Program-made: the position numbers and the translations under genes
From: Candidatus Gillettellia adelgis
GTDB taxonomy: Bacteria; Pseudomonadota; Gammaproteobacteria; Enterobacterales; Enterobacteriaceae
Reading direction: 5' to 3'
DNA: 64,000 bases
NCBI GenBank assembly: GCA_020541285.1
Contig: CP047043.1
Coordinates: 806,001-870,000 of the forward strand
In this document: positions 26,554-37,457 of the stretch, in pieces
Numbering within the stretch: position 1 is the first letter of the stretch
How the letters are laid out: each line of letters starts with the position of its first letter
Notes under the pieces: model-generated
Told to the model about the DNA's origin: nothing
Database searches by the model: none
The model's input: the letters and a program-made list of their open reading frames with translations, nothing else

Positions 26554-26638
26554 GCGGGAGTGGCGAAATTGGTAGACGCACCAGATTTAGGTTCTGGCAC
26601 TGCAAGGTGTGCGAGTTCAAATCTCGCCTCCCGCACCA
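26554..26638 (+). tRNA. leuW: tRNA-Leu(UAG)
   Basis: Class II tRNA with anticodon TAG (ATTTAGG), acceptor GCGGGAG/CTCCCGC and encoded CCA. It lies only 6 bases after metT, matching E. coli leuW. Confidence 0.97.
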
Positions 26639-26663
26639 TTCTATATTTTTTATAAAATCTTTA

Positions 26664-26738
26664 TGGGGTATAGCCAAGCGGTAAGGCACCGGTTTTTGAT
26701 ACCGGCATTCCCTGGTTCGAATCCAGGTACCCCAGCCA
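26664..26738 (+). tRNA. glnU: tRNA-Gln(UUG)
   Basis: Anticodon TTG (TTTTGAT), acceptor TGGGGTA/TACCCCA, encoded CCA. Almost identical to E. coli glnU. The second E. coli copy, glnW, is absent. Confidence 0.97.
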
Positions 26739-26777
26739 ACATGTCACTGACCTCTCGAATTAATAGCACTTAAGATG

Positions 26778-26853
26778 GGATATATAGCTGAATTAATTAA
26801 AACGCCACGCTTACAATAATGAGGTTACAAGTTTAAATGCTATCATAGCTATT
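26778..26853 (+). pseudogene. metU: decayed tRNA-Met (metU remnant)
   Basis: The stretch lies between glnU and glnV, where E. coli has metU. It lines up with tRNA-Met along its length: TATATAGCTGAATTAATTAAAAC against the acceptor and D arm, TTACAATAATGAGGTTAC against the anticodon region, and CATAGCTATTA against the 3' end. The anticodon CAT has become CAA or TAC, and the stems no longer pair. It is a tRNA fossil. Confidence 0.85.
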
Positions 26854-26859
26854 AACAAT

Positions 26860-26934
26860 TGGGGTGTCGCCAAGCGGCAAGGCTCTGGTTTCTGATACCA
26901 GCATACCCAGGTTCGAATCCTGGCGCCCCAGCCA
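26860..26934 (+). tRNA. glnV: tRNA-Gln(CUG)
   Basis: Anticodon CTG (TTCTGAT), acceptor TGGGGTG/CGCCCCA, encoded CCA. It matches E. coli glnV. The duplicate glnX is absent, and no U-tract terminator is obvious downstream. Confidence 0.96.
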
Positions 26935-27356
26935 TATAAAATACAACCTGCATACAGCAAATATGCATGAATAACATTATTATGTTAGAATAAATTTATC
27001 GTTATGGCTATACTTTATTAGAAATAATAATATCTTAATCTTGAGAAGATATATAGATTGTATATATGTTTTTCTTTAAAGGATTTTATTGTTTTTTACC
27101 ATTAAGTAACATTGCAAATATCTATCAGATTACAGACTACTCAGTTTAAGTATAACTTATTATCTTATATAATGTCACAAGATATTCCCTGATAATCATA
27201 GAAGATCAGCTATGCATCATAAAAATATTAGCCAATCTAAATCTTATATGTATCTGGCTTAACGCTAGATGATATTTACATATTTAAATAACTAGAACAT
27301 TGTATGCTCTAGTATTTGGCAGTTAACTAGAGATATATCTAAAACAAAACCAAACT
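26935..27356. other. intergenic region between two tRNA loci
   Basis: AT-rich, no gene or clear terminator seen. Confidence 0.6.
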
Positions 27357-27433
27357 TGGTGCGTCCGAGTGGGTTCGAACCACCGACCACCACCATGTCA
27401 AGGTGGTACTCTAACCAACTGAGCTACGGACGC
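27357..27433 (-). tRNA. tRNA-Val(GAC)
   Basis: Minus-strand cloverleaf with anticodon GAC (CTTGACATG), acceptor GCGTCCG/CGGACGC and encoded CCA. It corresponds to E. coli valV/valW. It stands alone here, although E. coli has two copies in tandem. Confidence 0.97.
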
Positions 27434-28466
27434 ATTTTCTAAGTATTATTGGAATTGAAGGTATGAATTAATACTAGCAGACTATTATATATTAACAAGA
27501 AGCGCAATGCAGAGATATTCAGTATTTCATGTGTTTTTATGCTTCTTAGTGTTACTATACTCTATTTAAAAACTTTATTAATAGTTTATAATCATGGTTA
27601 TATACGTATATCATTGTTTATTTAGCTAGCTTCTTGATAACAGTAATTTATAAAAATTACACCTATGATACATTAAACATCTAGTGGTTAAGATGACTGA
27701 TATTAAGATGTGGTTATCTTTAACAGTTACTATAAGCTTATTTTAGCGTCCATAAAGTAAAATATAGCAAATATTGCGCGAATTCTCGTCAGAAATATGA
27801 AAAACCGCTGCAGATTCTTTTTAATAGAATCTGACAATTGATAAATTTCTACTGTTAGAAGAAATTGAAAAACTCTTGTAATCAACAGATTAAATACTTT
27901 TTTGTCATAATTCTTTCACAATACACACTGATAAATAGCATAATAACAAGCATTATTGAAGTAACACACTTAATTACTTCAAGATTTTATATAAGTGAGT
28001 TTTTATAGCAATACCGCTGATCTAGCATAACTGACGGGGTACATATATGTTACTTTGATATTCAATCTATAAGTCAACGTATGTGCCTTAAAATCTATTC
28101 TCAACCGCTTTTGCATGTCATGAATTTCTTTCTCGAATTACAGCACAATAAGCGCAATTAACTACTATGTTATGCCTTAAAAACATAGCTTACTTTATTA
28201 CACATATAATGATACATAGGCTACGTTATATCTGACAGATATAACGTAGCTAGCGAAGAGAGCAACAAAGCATATATTAGCATATTACCACTAAAAGTAC
28301 TGGGTAATCTTTGCAGTTCCCTTAACATTCAACACCTATATATAATAGACCACTACAATACTTTATATTAACAAACAACTTAAATATTATAAATTTTTCT
28401 AACATCAAAAACATAAGTTTACATAAACACAGAAATAGATAGTGGTACTTATTGTCAATGAAAAGA
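27434..28466. other. eroded region between tRNA-Val and nth
   Basis: No gene recognised. It contains a clean hairpin at 28220-28250, listed separately, about 220 bases past the end of nth. Confidence 0.5.
28220..28250. repeat. 14-bp stem hairpin downstream of nth
   Basis: GCTACGTTATATCT (28220-28233) and AGATATAACGTAGC (28237-28250) are perfect reverse complements around a 3-base GAC loop. No T-run follows on either strand. It may stabilise the nth transcript end or be a chance survivor. Confidence 0.85.
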
Positions 28467-29108
28467 TTACATGCCAGGATATATTTTGTTTTTAAACTCA
28501 CACAGATCTTGAATAATACAGCTACTACATTTCGGATTTCTCGCAATACACGTGTAACGTCCTAGTAAAATAAACCAGTGGTGACAATACATCTTAAACT
28601 TATCAGGCACTACCTTTAGTAATTTCTTTTCAACAAGATCTACATTGTTTCCTAGTGCGAACCGCGTACGGTTACAGACACGAAAAACATGGGTATCGAC
28701 AGCAATAGTCGGCCAGCCAAACACAGTATTCAGCACAACGTTAGCAGTTTTTCTTCCTACTCCGGCTAACGCCTCTAATTCAGCTCGACCTTGAGGGACT
28801 GCTCCATTATGCAATTCCAATAACCTGTAGCAGGTTTTAATGATGTTTTTAGCTTTTCTATTATACAAACCAATGCTCTTAATATACATCGTTATGCCAT
28901 CAATACCTAGTTCCAATAAGGCTGACGGGGTGTTAGCAACCAAATACAGCTTTGCTAGTGCTTTATTGACGCTAATGTCAGAAGTCTGCGAAGAAACTAG
29001 CACTGCAATTAGCAGTTCAAATGGAGTGCTATATACTAGTTCAGTAGTCGGATTCGGAATGTTGTTTTGCAACCGAGTAAGTATTTGTAATCGCTTATAC
29101 TTATTCAT
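28467..29108 (-). CDS. nth: endonuclease III
   Basis: A bifunctional DNA glycosylase/AP lyase for oxidised pyrimidines (base excision repair), 213 residues against 211 in E. coli. The helix-hairpin-helix LEALAGVGRKTANVVLN carries the catalytic lysine (position 120 in E. coli), and VDTHVFRVCNRT carries the catalytic aspartate. The C-terminal iron-sulfur cluster loop CIARNPKCSSCIIQDLC shows the C-X6-C-X2-C-X5-C spacing. In E. coli nth is the last gene after rsxABCDGE, and here the DNA upstream is the fossil of that same operon. The repair gene was kept while the whole upstream transport operon decayed, so it must have its own promoter, which I cannot locate with confidence. Confidence 0.97.
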   Translation of the reverse strand: MNKYKRLQILTRLQNNIPNPTTELVYSTPFELLIAVLVSSQTSDISVNKALAKLYLVANTPSALLELGIDGITMYIKSIGLYNRKAKNIIKTCYRLLELHNGAVPQGRAELEALAGVGRKTANVVLNTVFGWPTIAVDTHVFRVCNRTRFALGNNVDLVEKKLLKVVPDKFKMYCHHWFILLGRYTCIARNPKCSSCIIQDLCEFKNKIYPGM

Positions 29109-29139
29109 TAAGCATATTTCATATATGTTACTGTGAATA

Positions 29140-29645
29140 TTACGATAGATCCATTGGTATGAGACTTATATTTTTTGTTTTTTCATCTATAACGTATCTC
29201 GAAGTTAGTATTAAATCTATGCCAATAAAAACTTTTATGGCGGAATTATTGAAAGTAATGCAGTATAGCAATATACCACTTTTGAAAAATAATATATTAA
29301 AACTACATGATACAATCAAGGCACTCTCAAATAGCCATGTAAAATGCCACAAATCAAATTATATACAAAAAATATGGTTACTGGTTAGAATGAATGTAAT
29401 ACTAATTACCTATTCTATGATCATTACATAGATTGGGATATATGTTTTACTTATCACACGAGGTGTACGACAGTAATAGCGACCTCAGTCAACATTAGTA
29501 CCAGAGTAGTAACGTAAGAGCAGACACAGTGTATCAGTAATCGCAAAAATCACTACTAGTAATAGCATGATGCACTCTTAAAACTCTATAGAACTGAATC
29601 ATACTTTTGTAAATCTTGCACGACTAGACCGTTTAATATACTCAT
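29140..29645 (-). pseudogene. rsxE: decayed rsxE (rnfE)
   Basis: Directly upstream of nth on the same strand, as in E. coli. The ATG at 29645 begins MSILNGLVVQDLQKYDSVL, matching MSEIKDVIVQGLWKNNSAL. Then YIPIYVMII matches RIPIYVMII. After further frameshifts the last part, VFIGIDLILTSRYVIDEKTKN, matches the end [20 protein letters not shown]. About 190 of the 690 expected bases are missing, and several stops are present. The intact protein would be a membrane subunit of the Rsx/Rnf electron-transport complex, which in E. coli keeps SoxR reduced. Confidence 0.92.
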
Positions 29646-29659
29646 TAATTCACTCTCAA

Positions 29660-30290
29660 TTCTAACACGCGATCTAACTAATGATTATAACATATCTATA
29701 CACATTATAGTGTATGGTACTATGTTTACTGCAACATACAAAATCAATAGTACACCAATGTATAAATGTATAAAGGCAGGCACTTGTGTGTGTATTGATA
29801 GTCTAGCGTTTATCACCTAAACAATTATCATATTGCCTAAAAAAGAAAAAATATAATTTACGCAGTTCAGTTATATTAACTAACGTGGATGTTGTATGAA
29901 GCTTGATCAGACGATCATGAATATTGTACCGTCAAAGTTAACAGTACTTAACGGTTAATAACTTAAATAGCCTTGTCTAGCATAGTAGTATCTGGTATCA
30001 TGGTGATAAATTTATTATTTTATTACTCAATGCAAGTGCTAGATATCATGGTTATGCAACACTAAATTTTTTACCTAACGTACTTAAACTGTCATATTAC
30101 TGTGACAATGTAGGATTGTGTTCACCTTAATTAAACAATATTTTCTATTGTGTCGCTTTATCTGCTATAGTCTTAATAGCATCTTGATGATTCAAGCTAT
30201 TAAAATTGTGGTAATTGTTGTTAAGTTACCAATATGACACTATGATTTTATTAATTTTAATATGATAACTGCTTAACGATTAATATCTAT
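29660..30290 (-). pseudogene. rsxG: probable decayed rsxG (rnfG)
   Basis: Occupies the rsxG position between rsxE and rsxD. The only readable match is near the 3' end (about 29720-29790, minus strand): a DF-x-x-x-S...TI pattern lines up with DFDQFTGATI, the FMN-attachment region, followed by spaced V residues. The rest is unreadable. The call rests mainly on position within the fossil operon. Confidence 0.4.
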
Positions 30291-30299
30291 GAGAAATTA

Positions 30300-30950
30300 A
30301 AATGTAATCATCAATTAACAATACAGCGATTATGGCCAATCAGATAGGTAAATAAGACATAGCAACAGGCTCATCTAGGATTATTATCAGAGATAATAAT
30401 CAAAGAATATAAATCATTTAACGAGACTTAAGCGTATTTAAGTGCTTATCAAATATGTAAGCAGAAAAATACAAAAGCGTGCTAACACTGTAAAAAGTAA
30501 ATCAGCGGTAATGTCTAAAAAGTTAAAACACATGATGAACCAGCCTAAAAAATAATAATTCCACTAATATGCTAACGCAGATCTACCGGTGCATCACTTT
30601 ACAAAAAAATAAAGAATAACCTACGGGTTAGCAAGCCAAAGGTTAACCCTTTCCGCCAAGAAGATTACCCATACATTACTCATATTGCACACTGCAATGC
30701 TTATGAAGCGCTATGACCACGCCCTAAAAGGTAATGTTAATACAATTAGCAATATAAAATAACTCATACTATCGCTACTCCATTTGCATTGTGTTAATAC
30801 TAAACCCTTAAGTAAAATATTGACTCAAAAGAGTTAACGAATTACATTGAAAAGTAATGTTATAGCATGCAATAAATGTAAAGATATCTAACAAATCATC
30901 TTCACCAGAAAGGAAGGTGATATGCGTTTATAATAAACCATCATTAGATT
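30300..30950 (-). pseudogene. rsxD: probable decayed rsxD (rnfD)
   Basis: A minus-strand stretch at about 30610-30740 is less AT-rich than its surroundings. It reads LLGGKG*PLAC*PVGYSLFF, which follows the spacing of LGQNPFNPAMIGYVVLL of RsxD; before it VVIAL matches MVVLGTVFAV. The C-terminal half, including the FMN site, is not visible. The space between rsxG and rsxC is smaller than a full rsxD, so large deletions have occurred. Confidence 0.5.
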
Positions 30951-30959
30951 GAGCGAATT

Positions 30960-32722
30960 TTACGAAAGCTATCGTATAACTATACAACCATTTTAATCGT
31001 AAAAATATCAATAAAATCATATATTAAAATTTAATATAGGTTAACTAATACTACAAACAGACCAAAGCAATACTGTATTATTTTCTTATTTCATATTTCA
31101 TAGCACACGACTAGAATTGTAGTTCTAGAATGCCTCGCTATCACTAGCAATACAGGCAATCTAAATGGCAACACATTATAATACATTCACAATGACCTAA
31201 AATAGTACCTATGCGGTGCTTCCGGAAATATATGCCAACAATCATCGACAGTATAATACAACAATTTTATAGGTTATCAGTGAAGAATAAACTCACGATA
31301 CCTCGTGTAGCAATTCAACCAATATGCATGGTTGCTTTTAGGAACAAGTACGTTAAGATCGACAAGGGCCAACGCCATAAAACACCCAGTTATAACCAGA
31401 ATTATTTTCGCCTGTTCTTGAAAACTGGAAAGTCTAGTTACTACGTTTCCATTATATCTATATGTACCAATAGATTACGTGACTAATATAATCCCTTATT
31501 AACCAGAATAATTAGTCATTCCATCCATAATTTACTGTTAACTTTGGTGCATGGGTAATTATACAGATGATTTAAATTTTATAATAATGCACTAACAGAA
31601 AGGAGTGACTGTTAATGTAATAGTTTTTTTCCAGTTAGTATTTTAGTTAATTGATTTTTTACATTTTGTAGGGTACAGATCAGAATCACACGCAGAAATA
31701 CATTGTAAATCTTGCAATGTTTTCTTAAGCGTTATAATAACCTCAGGTTTGTTATCTACAATATTAAACAAAGTAATTTCGATATTAGAAGCGCGAGAAA
31801 AATCTAAATCTCTTACATTAACTGAGCAGTCTGTTCTGACGTTACGCAGTCATTAGTAGTGGTATAAAGTTTATACTCAGCTATGCTAAAAAAGTATTGC
31901 CATACTGCTAGCGTGATACGCTTATTTTCTGGAGGAGCACGATAACATGAAGTTTTATCGTGTTAACTACATCAAAAATGATACATTTAAGAACATAATA
32001 CAACCTTTTCCACAAAGATTTTATCAGGTCTTGCCAAAATAAAATCAACAGAGATCGCAACAATTAATAAATGTTATCTTCTTGAACATTACAATATTCT
32101 TGAACAGGAGGCACCGTATACACTAACATCCTAAACTGCACGGCCTATCTATAGATAGGCTACTATTAACATCCTGAATATAGTTTGTGAAAGCAAAAAT
32201 TTTTAAATATATTTTTTTATATTAATTACCTATGGCATCATCTTCCGATGATATATTTTATTTGAGAGGAACTAATATCAACTAGTTATCTTACAATATA
32301 CTTCGTAAGTCTAGTTATCGAAAAACAAATGAAACTACCATACAATCCAAGATAATCGTGTACATAACGTAAATAACCCTAATAATAAAAAATTGCATCT
32401 ATTACGCGCTATCTATGTAATATAAATTATCAATATAAAAATTACTGAAACAGTTCTAAGGAACTTTTACCACCTAATGGTCAATTTACATACAGTCACT
32501 TGTCGAATCTCAGTGTCACTAAATTACCACACATGCTACACTTGTTGGCTATCTCACCATAAACTATCTTTCACGACGTAGAAGACCACTACAACAATCC
32601 ATATGGATTACGTTAATTTCGCGCTTAAATCATATCGACTGATTTGATTGCTCATCTCACTTTTATATTAAAATTCCATATATCATAAACTAACGTTGCA
32701 ATAAGATAACCACTCGAGTACC
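30960..32722 (-). pseudogene. rsxC: decayed rsxC (rnfC)
   Basis: Clear ordered matches on the minus strand. IWNFN near 32675 matches KIWDFNGG at the N-terminus, then EMSNQ matches EMKTQ. IAEYKLYTTTND near 31880 matches AAECEPYITADD. IEITLFNIVDNKPEVI near 31760 matches REILIGIEDNKPQAI, followed by PTK. NQLTKILTGKKL near 31640 matches KQLTYILTGKQV. ILVITGCFMALALVDLNVLV near 31400 matches [28 protein letters not shown] near 31170 is what is left of the second ferredoxin motif ADCIECGAC, followed by GILELQF matching NIPLVQYF. Stops and frameshifts separate all blocks. The 91-codon plus-strand frame at 31211-31486 is only its antisense. Confidence 0.92.
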
Positions 32723-32766
32723 CTCAAAATCTCAGCACTAAAATAGCAAGGCTAACATGCGTCTAT

Positions 32767-33330
32767 GAGTGTCTGGTAGTCCAATGAATCCCATGAAAAC
32801 TAGAGATATATTCACACAGTGATGAACACGTTTTTAAAACTAAAAACGATGTTATAATCATAAAAAAGATCCAGCGCTCTCAGTCAATCAAATACACTAT
32901 CATCAGAGAGAATTCAGCGCCAGCACGGCTACGATGTCCCGAAGACTATGAAAGTTGTGGTTCCAGAGTCACATTAAGTAACATTACTCATTCACTCTGA
33001 ACAAGCAATAATGATTAATGATGATCAACAAGAGAATACGATACCAGTGCTATGAGGATAGCAGGCACTATAACCGTAGTAGTTACATTACAATCATATT
33101 TACTAGAATAAAGCTAACATGTACAGATACGCTGTTGCCAGAAATACTCACCTCACAGTATCTATTATGTAATAACTCACATTTACCAAAGTCATAAGAA
33201 ATATGGTAACAACTGTATATCTATAATATTTTCTTATTTCCTAGAATCTCCAAAAAAAAGAGAAAGTCTAAAGACCTAACTAAAATAAAATTATCCATCA
33301 GCTCTATCTTGCGTAACAAGAGTGATTACT
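32767..33330 (-). pseudogene. rsxA: decayed rsxA (rnfA); rsxB essentially deleted
   Basis: Minus-strand matches in order: LLIIINHYC near 33020 against PLITTNCA, LLNVTLEPQLS near 32980 against LLNINLGHNFLQ, GAEFSLMIVYLID*ERW near 32900 against AAVGFSLVMVLFAAIRERL, and ISLVFMGFIGL near 32800 against MSLAFMGFSGL at the C-terminus. The end of rsxA lies only about 50 bases from the start of rsxC, so rsxB (579 bases in E. coli) has been lost almost entirely. No ferredoxin cysteine motif is left between them. Confidence 0.9.
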
Positions 33331-35640
33331 TAAATTATTGTGAAACATAAAAAATAACCATAATATGGTCACACATCTACAATAAAATGACCGTTCTTCT
33401 ACTTTAGCAGGTAAGCTATTTACATATACTAGTTAAATTTTCATGGTTATTTAACTACCTGTTTCTTAATACAACATACTACCCGACCACTAAACGCAAC
33501 TTTCTTCGGTGGTATCAACATAAAAAGGTCACTTTTATTTTACTTCCTTGCTCAGTATACATAAATTTTTTTAGGTGCAATATGTTATCTCAATAAGAGA
33601 TACATCATTGATCGTGACTCTAGATAACGATAGCAGTCAGCAATCCGTGTTTTCAAGAATAGTCGAAGACTATACGTACTAGCTAATTAAAAAACTAAAC
33701 CTTCCTAGTTAAATAGATTTTAATCTATGTACGATAAACCTAAAAATTAAAATCATAGTAATACAATAGACTTGAGTTTCTCATGCCTTGCGTCAGGCAC
33801 TATAATTTACAACATAATTAGCATTATTTCTCACCAATTGTGGGTAACGCTCTTATTTTTAGATCAGCCTATCTGTTTTGATATTATATACGTGATACTT
33901 TAGAGAACCTTGTAATACACTACACCTATTATAAATATAATACATCTACGTTATATCAACCTGCTCTATTAACTCGCTAATTTTATGCTTCTGAGATCTG
34001 TGATATTAACACATACCTTCAACATATATTAAAGTTAGCCACGTACTAATTGCGATTAATTGAAATGCTATTACTATTGCAATCGTGAAATTTATTACTT
34101 ATAACCCCATTTATATTATTTAACTATAAAACGCTAAAGATCTTAAAACGTCTGCGACTTCTAGAGGTTTTACGGTGCGAACTTTTCTATTATAGAGAGG
34201 TATGCGATGATATTGCTTGTTATGCAAAAATCAATATCATTAATAAAACCTATAGACTTTTTTGAAATTTCTGATTTCAGTGTATCCAAGGTTTGGAGAA
34301 AGCCTAGCTTGTTCTATACTATTTAATATGATGTATTAAACGATTGTCATTAGCCAAAATCATTACAATATAAGCACCAGTTATATACAGAAAAACACTT
34401 TATTGATGTAATTACTTCGTCTATTTGAAATATCTTCAATAGTGAAGATGTGCATAAACTATCTTAACAGTATCGTTCATAAAACGTATAAGTGTTATTA
34501 GACTACAGTTATAGAAATACAAGTTATACGCTATGTATTGCACGTTTTAATTTTACAGTAATCATGCTACATCTAGACAGTAATCGAGAAGATATGCTTA
34601 TATACTGAAAGAACACAAATCCTAACATTATACTTAGACCTCACAACTCATACTTTTTACGTTTGGAGAAATAAAAGAAACTCCATTATCATTAACCGCC
34701 TGTTAAAATTTTGTAAGCTAAATGGCAAAGGAACCATACAGATCGTTATTATCAAAAAATATAAAAAACAGAAATTTAGTTAGTAAATAAAATTTTATGA
34801 TGCGTTATTGTATTTTGCGATTATAAAATTGTAGTTACACTATAGTCTTTAAAAATTTAAGGCATTCAATGTAATCTTTTGTAAACACGCCGTTCTAAAG
34901 TTAGAATAGTATCGTAGTAATACTATTAATCTATATAAACACGATAGATTAATGATTAATTGTCACTTTTAAGAGGGATATAGGGATATAGGGATATAGG
35001 GATATAAGGATACAGAGATATATGGGTATATAGGTGATCTTAATATTCATCACATATAAATATATTTACCCTTACCAGATAGAAGCAACAATCACGCTAT
35101 ATTAGCATTAGCATAACCATACTAAAGTGGAGACCAAAGCATGAATTAAAAGTAGGAGTTAAAGATGTATTGCTATACGCGTCATTAGTGCATAGAAATT
35201 CTAAAGAAAAACTATAAAAAAATACTATAATCTAGAATGTTATTTAAAGTAATATTAGTAACACAGATGGTTATTACTCGTTTGATATGTTAACACACAT
35301 CAAAATATTAGACAATATTGCCATAAATAACACCCTATTATCTTCTTTTTTAAAGAATAGATAATTTACTATCGTTAAATTTTTTAGTAATCGACTATTT
35401 TAATAAAAAATGGGCATCAATCCATCAATCGTCACAATTAAGAACCTAAAATTCCTTATCTACATAACTCTGTTCTAAAAATAGAGTTATTCTACCAAGA
35501 AAAACTTGAAGGTACATTTAATGAATTGCAAGTTACTAAGGGATATTAAATATCCGCATTACTAATTAGATAAATAGTATTCTCAGTGAATATCTAGATC
35601 GCATTTTTTATTTACGTATTTAAATAAACACTGTTGTCCT
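33331..35640. other. eroded region between the rsx fossil and greA
   Basis: No intact gene. E. coli dacB would run on the minus strand upstream of greA and may account for part of it; see the fragment at 35650-35880. It contains the 8-bp tandem repeat at 34975-35030. Confidence 0.45.
34975..35030 (+). repeat. tandem 8-bp repeat, unit GGGATATA
   Basis: Seven consecutive copies: four perfect (34975-35006), then three degenerate (35007-35030), with unit period preserved. It lies in non-coding DNA. Such simple repeats can change copy number by replication slippage. Confidence 0.95.
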
Positions 35641-35649
35641 CAGTCTATC

Positions 35650-35880
35650 GGAGTAAAAACTATGTTTCTTTTTTTACATGTGTAGAAGCTTATTAATTGC
35701 CTGTAGTGACATATCGCAAGAGATCCTTTTGTTACAGAATGAGCCTCACCAAAGAAAACTGTTTCTTAATACTATTTTAAGATGCAGCCGCATATCTAAC
35801 AAAAGGAGTGGGAAATTAACGGCATCGTCGTTTCGTTCCCCCGTAGTTTCCAGTAAATTAAGTATAAAGGTATTTATGCA
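35650..35880 (-). pseudogene. dacB: possible dacB fragment
   Basis: In E. coli dacB is divergent from greA at this position. On the minus strand directly upstream of greA, LETTGE matches LETKGN, and further on LHLKIVLRN matches TLKRQDIRN of DacB. The first 80 or so codons of dacB are missing, and the rest stops soon. The match is short, so this is tentative. Confidence 0.4.
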
Positions 35881-36357
35881 ATGAAACAGATTCCAATGAC
35901 TTTATTTGGCGCTGAAAAACTGCGCAAAGAACTTGAATATCTGAAAAACGTTCGCCGTCCAAAAATTATTTCTGATATCGCTAATGCGCGAGATCACGGT
36001 GATTTAAAAGAAAATGCTGAGTATCATGTTGCCCGTGATCAGCAAGGATTCTGTGAAGGACGTATTCAAGAAATTGAAGCGAAACTGTCTAATGCACAAG
36101 TAATAGATATTACTAAAATTCCACGTAATGGCCGGGTAATTTTTGGTGTCACTGTATCCGTCTTAAATTTAGAGAGTGAAGAACAAGTCACCTACCGTAT
36201 CGTTGGTGATGATGAAGCAGACTTTAAAAAAAATCTAATTTCAGTGAATTCACCGATGGCTCGTGGTTTAATAGGCAAAGAAAAGAACGATATTGTAGTG
36301 ATTAAAACTCCTAATGGTGATGTGGATTATGAAATCCTGAACGTTGAATATCTTTAG
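35881..36357 (+). CDS. greA: transcription elongation factor GreA
   Basis: The 158 residues match the E. coli length, with near-complete alignment. GreA enters the secondary channel of RNA polymerase and stimulates cleavage of backtracked RNA. The N-terminal coiled coil (about residues 1-75) carries the tip acidic pair in the block [14 protein letters not shown]. The C-terminal FKBP-like domain holds [11 protein letters not shown] and [12 protein letters not shown] weak AAAGG lies 11 bases upstream of the ATG. It heads the long greA-to-truB block that keeps E. coli order. Confidence 0.97.
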   Translation: MKQIPMTLFGAEKLRKELEYLKNVRRPKIISDIANARDHGDLKENAEYHVARDQQGFCEGRIQEIEAKLSNAQVIDITKIPRNGRVIFGVTVSVLNLESEEQVTYRIVGDDEADFKKNLISVNSPMARGLIGKEKNDIVVIKTPNGDVDYEILNVEYL

Positions 36358-36379
36358 TCATATCGGTTACAGCAGCAAT

Positions 36380-36594
36380 GTCTTAGTAGCTTATACGGTG
36401 ATATTTCTAGTCACTTGTCCACTTACGTGTGATACGGTGTAAATGCGATAAAAGCAATCATTACAGTTAAAGTGTTGCGATCTATAGGTGTCATTATACT
36501 TGAAGATATATGTGATATTACAGAAGGTTGTTACATACAACCAATAATACTTTAGTAAAGCGCTGATACACAGATAACTGCTAAATTTTAGCAT
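36380..36594 (-). pseudogene. yhbY: decayed yhbY (RNA-binding CRM protein)
   Basis: In E. coli yhbY lies between greA and rlmE on the opposite strand, as here. On the minus strand an ATG at 36594 is followed by ALLK, which may match HPLK. After a frameshift DRNTLTVMIAFIAFT near 36450 matches DRETKTLIVEAIVRETG. Stops follow. An intact product would associate with the 50S ribosomal precursor. Confidence 0.55.
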
Positions 36595-36781
36595 ATGTGC
36601 TATTTCTTGCAGGTTCCATTTTGTTTATCATCTAATACATTGTTTTTTTCTAAAATAAAGATTGAAAATGGAGCCCGATAACGCAATCTCATATAGATTG
36701 CTAAATCAACTTTTATCGATACCTTATTATATGAGTAGATAACTCAGCATAAGACTGAATTTATGATAGTCGAGAAACAAG
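36595..36781. promoter_or_regulatory. upstream region of rlmE-ftsH
   Basis: Contains a small dyad CAATCT-CATAT-AGATTG at 36684-36700, preceded by TTGAAA at 36662-36667. In E. coli the rlmE-ftsH operon has a heat-shock promoter. The spacing here fits neither a sigma-32 nor a sigma-70 promoter well, so I do not assign one. Confidence 0.3.
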
Positions 36782-37411
36782 ATGGCTAATAAAAAACGCT
36801 CTGCTAACTCATCTCGATGGTTACAAGAATACTTTAACGATCAATATGTGCAGCAGGCAAAAAAACACAGGTTGCGTTCCCGCGCCTATTTTAAGCTTCA
36901 TGAAATACAGCAGCGTGACAAACTATTTAAGCCTGGCATGTCCATAGTAGATTTAGGATCAGCGCCAGGCGGATGGTCACAATATGCGATTACCCACATA
37001 GGCAATTCAGGTCGAATTTTAGCTTGTGATATTTTACCAATGGACCCTATCGTTGGAGTTGATTTTTTGCAAGGTGATATCTCTAGTGACGGAGTATTTC
37101 AAGCCCTATTAAGGCGTATAGGTAAAAATACAATTCAGGTAGTTATGTCTGATATGGCTCCGAATATGAGTGGCACCCCAGCTATAGACATGGCCAGATC
37201 AATGTATCTTGTCTCACTAGCATTGGAAATGTGTCGTCATGTCCTCGCGCCAGGCGGAAGCTTTCTAGTCAAAGTGTTTCAGGGAGATGGCTTTGAGAAA
37301 TACCTGGAAAGAATTCGCTCCTTATTTACAAAGGTAAAGATGCGTAAACCAAATGCTTCCCGAACCCGTTCGCGTGAAGTATACATTGTAGCGACAGGGC
37401 GCAAGGTGTAG
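36782..37411 (+). CDS. rlmE: 23S rRNA 2'-O-methyltransferase (Um2552)
   Basis: The 209-residue product matches E. coli RlmE/FtsJ, which methylates U2552 in the 23S A-loop during 50S assembly using S-adenosylmethionine. The N-terminal basic tail is [11 protein letters not shown]. The SAM loop [12 protein letters not shown] lies near residue 58. The catalytic K-D-K-E set can be placed at the lysine of SRAYFK, the aspartate of SDMAPNMSG, the lysine of LVKVFQG and the glutamate of SREVY. It lies 47 bases before ftsH, as in E. coli, and is probably cotranscribed with it. Confidence 0.97.
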   Translation: MANKKRSANSSRWLQEYFNDQYVQQAKKHRLRSRAYFKLHEIQQRDKLFKPGMSIVDLGSAPGGWSQYAITHIGNSGRILACDILPMDPIVGVDFLQGDISSDGVFQALLRRIGKNTIQVVMSDMAPNMSGTPAIDMARSMYLVSLALEMCRHVLAPGGSFLVKVFQGDGFEKYLERIRSLFTKVKMRKPNASRTRSREVYIVATGRKV

Positions 37412-37457
37412 TACCCTAACGCTGTTTGTTAACACAGTTGTAATATGAGGTCATACC

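Noticed and set aside
31211-31486. 91-codon plus-strand open frame with a normal ATG
   Set aside because: It lies antisense to readable rsxC remnants, has no ribosome-binding site and resembles no family.
31947-32042. 31-codon frame preceded by a strong GGAGGAG
   Set aside because: The product has no recognisable features and the site lies antisense within the rsxC fossil; the Shine-Dalgarno match is probably chance.
34975-35030. CRISPR-like array
   Set aside because: The 8-bp units are directly adjacent with no spacers, and there are no cas genes.
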